Origin: Chryseobacterium sp. 52
GTDB taxonomy: Bacteria; Bacteroidota; Bacteroidia; Flavobacteriales; Weeksellaceae
Reading direction: 5' to 3'
Assembly: GCF_002754245.1 (NCBI RefSeq)
Contig: NZ_PEEX01000001.1
Span: 3,142,001 to 3,206,000 of the forward strand
Length of the DNA: 64,000 nt
Shown: positions 60,523 through 64,000 of the stretch, piece by piece
Layout of the letters: every line of letters begins with the position of its first letter
Position numbering within the stretch: the stretch's first letter is position 1
Translations under genes and position numbers: made by a program
The notes under the pieces: model-generated
Told to the model about the DNA's origin: nothing
Seen by the model: only the letters and a program-made list of their open reading frames with translations
Database searches by the model: none

Positions 60523-61032
60523 ATGAAAATTTTTCTTACCCTTTTTTCTGTATTGATTTTTACAGGATATACCGCTGCACAGCAATCTAAAATAGAGATC
60601 GGTCAACAGGCCCCTGAAATCAGCCTTGCAAAACCGGATGGCAGTTTATTTTCTCTTTCATCATTAAAAGGAAAAACCGTTCTGATTGATTTTTGGGCTA
60701 CATGGTGCGCACCCTGCGTTGAAGAACAACCGGAACTGAAAACTATATATGATACATTTTCCAATCAGGTAAAAGGGCAGGAGTTTGAAATCGTGGGAGT
60801 TTCTTTAGATAGAAATAAAGAAAGCTGGCAGAAAGCCATAACCCGTTTTGGAATCACCTGGATTCAGGTGAGTGATCTGAAATTTTGGAAGAGTCCGGTG
60901 GCTAAAGCTTACGAGATTGAGGAACTTCCTTTTAATGTAATTATAGATTCACAGGGAAAAATAATTGCCAAAAACCTTCACGGAAAGGAGCTCACAGGCT
61001 TTCTTCAGAAATATTTTAATGAAAAGAAATAA
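60523..61032 (+). CDS. TlpA-like periplasmic thiol-disulfide oxidoreductase
   Basis: About 169 residues from the ATG at 60523, 1 nt after the rhodanese stop; an ATG at 60514 would overlap that gene and add three residues. Signal peptide to YTAAQQ, then AhpC/TSA-type APEISLAKPDGSLFSLSSLKGKTVLIDFWATWCAPCVEE (WCAPC) and IEELPFNVIIDSQGK with the cis-Pro. Close linkage suggests that it keeps the cysteines of the rhodanese-like protein reduced. Confidence 0.88.
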   Translation: MKIFLTLFSVLIFTGYTAAQQSKIEIGQQAPEISLAKPDGSLFSLSSLKGKTVLIDFWATWCAPCVEEQPELKTIYDTFSNQVKGQEFEIVGVSLDRNKESWQKAITRFGITWIQVSDLKFWKSPVAKAYEIEELPFNVIIDSQGKIIAKNLHGKELTGFLQKYFNEKK

Positions 61033-61062
61033 AGTCTTTTCTCCTGAACTTATATTATTCGC

Positions 61063-61090
61063 AGAGTGGTCGTTGTACCACTCTTTTTTT
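61063..61090 (+). terminator. Rho-independent terminator
   Basis: AGAGTGGT (61063-61070) and ACCACTCT (61077-61084) form an 8-bp stem with loop CGTTGT, followed by seven T. Confidence 0.88.
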
Positions 61091-61183
61091 AGGCCTGTTT
61101 TTAACTGAAATCAATTGTTTTTATAATTTCTGTTTCATTTTCTTATTTTTTTGAAAATCCTATGATAGGATTGGCTTATATTT

Positions 61184-61195
61184 ATTGTCCAATAT
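61184..61195. promoter_or_regulatory. MocR operator candidate (autoregulation)
   Basis: TATTG-TC-CAATA is an inverted repeat 8 bp before the MocR start. A second copy of GTCCAATATTT lies 23 bp further, at 61210-61220, inside the first codons of the gene. The same palindrome occurs before the acetyltransferase gene at 62721. Confidence 0.5.
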
Positions 61196-61202
61196 TTTTA
61201 TA

Positions 61203-62678
61203 ATGGATAGTCCAATATTTGAACAAATTCTGAATGGTTTCGAACTCAACCGCAGTTTAGAAAAGCCTGTATATCTGCAGCTCGCAGAAATAATCCTTTC
61301 CCTGATAAAGACCGGAAAACTTCAGTCGGGACAGAAGCTTCCCAGTTCAAGAGAACTGGCCAGCCTGAAAGGAATTAACAGAATTACAGTTTCCAAAGCG
61401 TATGAAGAATTACAGGCTCAGGGATGGCTGGAAAGCTTTGTAGGAAAAGGAACTTTTATTTCTTCATATCTTCCTGAATACAGACCCGAACCCCTTCAGC
61501 AATCACAACAGCAGACTTCTCAAAAACGGGCTGGTTTTAAGATTGATCAAAAAAATTACCTTGTTTCTTACTCGCCGGTCACTGCAAAACTTCATTTGGA
61601 TGACGGATTTCCCGATCCTAAACTTGCTCCGCTTCATGAATTATACAGAGCGTACAGAAATCAGCTGACCCGAAGCGGGCTCTATGAAAAATTCGGAAGT
61701 TACAGCTATCCGGATGGTTCCGTCTATTACAGAGAAGCGATTTCTAAATACCTGAATGAAACAAGAGGACTGAATACTACATTAAAAAATGTTCTTTCTG
61801 TACGGGGAACTTTAATGGGCATCAATACGGTATGCAGCGGTCTTATAGAACCGGGAGACGTTATTGTTTCCGGATTTCCGGGATGGGGAAGGGCTGAAGC
61901 TAATTTTGCCCACGCAAAAGCCCATCACATTATGATTCCTGTGGATGAGCATGGTCTGGTAGTGGATGAACTGGAAAAAATATGTAAAAAACGACAAGTA
62001 AGAATGGTGTATGTAACTCCGCATCATCATTTTCCAACTACGGTTCCGTTGCGGATTGACAGAAGACTGGAGCTGTTGAGGCTGGCCAAAGAGTATCAGT
62101 TCATCATCTTTGAAGACGATTACGATTTTGATTTTCATTATAATCACCGTCCGTTGCTACCACTGGCAAGCGCGGATGAAAGCGACATGGTAATCTACTG
62201 TGGCTCTTTTAGCAAAACGCTTTCTCCGGCTTTCAGGATGGGGTATCTGGTGGCTTCAGAAAATGTAATTGAATACCTTTCTAAAATACGTCTTCTGCTG
62301 GACCGTCAGGGAGATCACATTCTGGATAATGCTATGGGCGAAATTCTGAATGACGGAACTGTGCAGCGGTACCTCAGAAAAACATTGGTAGTCTATGAAG
62401 AAAGAAGAAACTTTTTCTGTCAACAGCTCAATGATGTCCTGAAAGACGCTGTAAAATTTGCAGTTCCGGCAGGAGGAATGTCAGTATGGACCAAATTCGA
62501 CAGTTCTGTTAATCTTGAACAGCTTGCAAAAAATGCATTGACAAAGGGATTATATCTTTCAGACGGAAAAGCTCATATTTATCCTCAATTTAATGAAAAT
62601 GCCTTAAGATTGGGCTTTGCGTCACCTTCTATTGATGAACTTGAAAAAAGTGTTGCCATTTTGAAACAGTTGCTGTAA
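61203..62678 (+). CDS. MocR/PdxR-type GntR regulator with aminotransferase domain
   Basis: A 491-residue fusion from the ATG at 61203; a TTG at 61185 lies inside the operator and is less likely. GntR winged helix at about 15-85 (KPVYLQLAEIILSLIKTGKLQSGQKLPSSRELASLKGINRITVSKAYEEL), then a fold-type I aminotransferase domain with VYVTPHHHFPTT, EDDYDFDFHY and the PLP lysine in IYCGSFSKTLSPAFRMGY. It is similar in layout to the regulator at 24897-26384 and probably a paralogue. The operator-like palindromes around both ends suggest autoregulation and control of the acetyltransferase gene downstream. Confidence 0.9.
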   Translation: MDSPIFEQILNGFELNRSLEKPVYLQLAEIILSLIKTGKLQSGQKLPSSRELASLKGINRITVSKAYEELQAQGWLESFVGKGTFISSYLPEYRPEPLQQSQQQTSQKRAGFKIDQKNYLVSYSPVTAKLHLDDGFPDPKLAPLHELYRAYRNQLTRSGLYEKFGSYSYPDGSVYYREAISKYLNETRGLNTTLKNVLSVRGTLMGINTVCSGLIEPGDVIVSGFPGWGRAEANFAHAKAHHIMIPVDEHGLVVDELEKICKKRQVRMVYVTPHHHFPTTVPLRIDRRLELLRLAKEYQFIIFEDDYDFDFHYNHRPLLPLASADESDMVIYCGSFSKTLSPAFRMGYLVASENVIEYLSKIRLLLDRQGDHILDNAMGEILNDGTVQRYLRKTLVVYEERRNFFCQQLNDVLKDAVKFAVPAGGMSVWTKFDSSVNLEQLAKNALTKGLYLSDGKAHIYPQFNENALRLGFASPSIDELEKSVAILKQLL

Positions 62679-62685
62679 AATAAAA

Positions 62686-62694
62686 ATTGGACTA
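62686..62694. promoter_or_regulatory. Inverted half-operator
   Basis: ATTGGACTA is the inverse of TAGTCCAAT, the operator word found at 61208-61216. It lies just after the MocR stop, upstream of the acetyltransferase promoter. Confidence 0.3.
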
Positions 62695-62718
62695 CTCATT
62701 TTATTTATAATGGTCTAT

Positions 62719-62747
62719 TTGTATTGTCCAATACCTGTTTAGTTTTG
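62719..62747 (+). promoter_or_regulatory. Promoter of the acetyltransferase gene with MocR operator in the spacer
   Basis: TTG (62719-62721) and TAGTTTTG (62740-62747) with an 18-bp spacer fit the flavobacterial promoter. GTATTG-TC-CAATAC, a perfect 6-bp inverted repeat at 62721-62734, lies in the spacer, where a bound MocR protein would control RNA polymerase. Confidence 0.55.
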
Positions 62748-62772
62748 TATCAATTAAACAAGTAAAACTGTT

Positions 62773-63315
62773 ATGATAAATTTTAATATACAACCGATTT
62801 TAGAAAGTAAAAATGTAAGTCTTTTACCCTTAGAAAAGGAAGATTTTGAAGTATTATATGCACTAGCTTCTGATCCTCAGATATGGGAACAGCATCCTCA
62901 GAAAAACCGTTGGAAGAAAGAAGAATTTACTACTTTTTTTGAAGGAGCTATTGTAAGTAAAGGGGCTTTTAAGATTATAGATAAACAAACTGGCCAAATG
63001 ATCGGGAGTACCCGTTTTTATGATTACAGTGAGGAAGAAGACATTATATTCATTGGATATACCTTTTTCACAAGAGCTTGTTGGGGAACAGGAATCAATA
63101 CGTCTGTAAAATCGATGATGATGGATTATATTTTACAGTATGTTTCTAAAGTAGGCTTTCATGTAGGAGCTCATAACGTTCGCTCTCAAATTGCTGTAGG
63201 CCGTATTGGCGGAGAAAAAACAGCAGAACAGGAAATAGCTTATTTTGGAGAGAAACCCCAAATCAATTTTATTTATGAAATTACCAAAAACAGGTGGGAA
63301 TCTATGAATTTATAA
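62773..63315 (+). CDS. GNAT-family N-acetyltransferase (RimJ/RimL type)
   Basis: A 180-residue protein of the RimJ/RimL-like GNAT group: LESKNVSLLPLEKEDFEVLYALASDPQIWEQHP at the N-terminus, GQMIGSTRFYDYSEEEDIIFIGYTFFTRACWGTGINTSVKSMMMDYIL for the core strands and acetyl-CoA loop (WGTGINT), and HVGAHNVRSQIAVGRIGGEKTAE near the end. Homologues acetylate ribosomal N-termini or small amines; the substrate is unknown. Its promoter carries the MocR-type palindrome, so it is probably regulated by the upstream gene product. Confidence 0.87.
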   Translation: MINFNIQPILESKNVSLLPLEKEDFEVLYALASDPQIWEQHPQKNRWKKEEFTTFFEGAIVSKGAFKIIDKQTGQMIGSTRFYDYSEEEDIIFIGYTFFTRACWGTGINTSVKSMMMDYILQYVSKVGFHVGAHNVRSQIAVGRIGGEKTAEQEIAYFGEKPQINFIYEITKNRWESMNL

Positions 63316-63397
63316 CTGTAATTCCGGTTTCCCAATGCTTAGGCTAAAAGCTATTTCCAGCTCTGTACTGTGATTTTTTAAGGATTAAAATAATGGA

Positions 63398-63649
<252 letters not shown>

Positions 63650-63733
63650 TTATTTTATTGATGGAAATAAAACAAGATGATATCTGTGTCTTTTTAATCA
63701 TTAAAATTCTTATAAACAATATATTAGGGGACT

Positions 63734-63776
63734 TAAAAAAAACTGGGGCAGCCTTCAATTTCTGTCCCAGTTTTTT
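63734..63776 (-). terminator. Terminator of the DoxX-like gene
   Basis: ACTGGGGCAG and CTGTCCCAGT pair around a 10-nt loop; on the minus strand eight T follow (A run at 63735-63742). It lies directly after the stop of the gene at 63779. Confidence 0.8.
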
Positions 63777-63778
63777 AA

Positions 63779-64000
63779 TTATTTCTTTTGATCCAGAAAG
63801 CACCAGTTATCCTCCAATCTGCTGATCAGGATATAAAAGAACAGGGCGTAAATCATCTGTATCCCCATTGCTTCCCAGTTTTCTATCGTACTGCTTCCGA
63901 AAAGTAACATCACAATGAGTGCGGCTCCTGCATAATTGGCCATCCGGGTTTTAAAACCAAGAACTAGCATGGCACCAATGACAAATTCCAGAAAGGGAAG
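63779..64000 (-). CDS. DoxX-like membrane protein, C-terminal part
   Basis: The gene runs off the right edge; 73 residues are visible, in frame to base 64000. LPFLEFVIGAMLVLGFKTRMANYAGAALIVMLLFG and GIQMIYALFFYILISRL are hydrophobic helices like those of DoxX/DoxD-type four-helix membrane proteins (PxLExxxGxxLxLGxxTRxA). The start lies outside the window. Confidence 0.7.
   Translation of the reverse strand, partial: LPFLEFVIGAMLVLGFKTRMANYAGAALIVMLLFGSSTIENWEAMGIQMIYALFFYILISRLEDNWCFLDQKK

Overview
The window looks like chromosomal DNA of a Chryseobacterium-like member of the Flavobacteriia (Bacteroidota). The pointers are an AT-rich genome with few Shine-Dalgarno sites, several promoters with the Bacteroidota TAnnTTTG -7 element, secreted proteins ending in type IX secretion (T9SS) sorting domains, Omp28-like thioredoxin-fold surface proteins, a TonB receptor with a carboxypeptidase-regulatory-like N-terminus, and an L-lysine 4-hydroxylase-like oxygenase next to a citrate-siderophore operon. 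The genus is inferred from gene content; no rRNA or tRNA gene was seen.

Layout. 1-6.1 kb: housekeeping and accessory genes (nucleosidase tail, two Crp/Fnr-type regulators, YceI, nitronate monooxygenase, acetyltransferase, two alpha/beta hydrolases). 6.3-21.4 kb: a large iron-acquisition locus. A divergent Fe(II)/2-oxoglutarate oxygenase faces a nine-gene operon: PLP decarboxylase, NIS synthetase fused to an N-acyltransferase, lysine/diamine N-monooxygenase, second NIS synthetase, MATE exporter, acyl carrier protein, adenylating ligase, TonB-dependent receptor and PepSY membrane protein. Both directions appear to start from promoters overlapped by Fur-box-like sites. 21.4-22.3 kb: three tandem ~280-bp structured repeats. 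22.4-24.6 kb: an IutA-like siderophore receptor with a similar operator motif. 24.9-31.2 kb: a MocR-type regulator divergent from a biotin operon (diiron protein, bioF, bioD, bioB, bioA) in which the diiron protein occupies the place where a pimelate-supply gene would be expected.

31.2-37 kb: HxlR regulator, metallo-hydrolase, DUF421 protein, a NimT/NimR-like exporter and regulator pair, an MVL-type mannan-binding lectin, remnants of a MATE and perhaps an AraC gene, and a Crp-type regulator. 37.5-43.5 kb: metal RND efflux operon with the pump and the outer-membrane factor fused in frame. 43.7-50.1 kb: an unrecognised 601-residue protein, aldo/keto reductase, a lipoprotein with a JAMM-like domain, and a ClC channel. 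50.6-57.3 kb: T9SS cargo and Omp28-like proteins divergent from a TlpA/beta-barrel/lipoprotein operon. 57.4-64 kb: SDR and FAD dehydrogenases, a secreted rhodanese/TlpA pair, a second MocR regulator with palindromic operators beside an acetyltransferase gene, a tiny membrane protein, and a DoxX-like gene cut by the window edge.

The main system is the siderophore locus. Its parts fit synthesis of a hydroxylated-cadaverine citrate siderophore of the chryseochelin type: lysine 4-hydroxylation, decarboxylation, N-hydroxylation, acylation, and condensation with citrate, then export by MATE and re-import by the TonB receptor. The least explained parts of the window are the ACP and ligase pair in that operon, the diiron protein that overlaps bioF, and the 601-residue protein.
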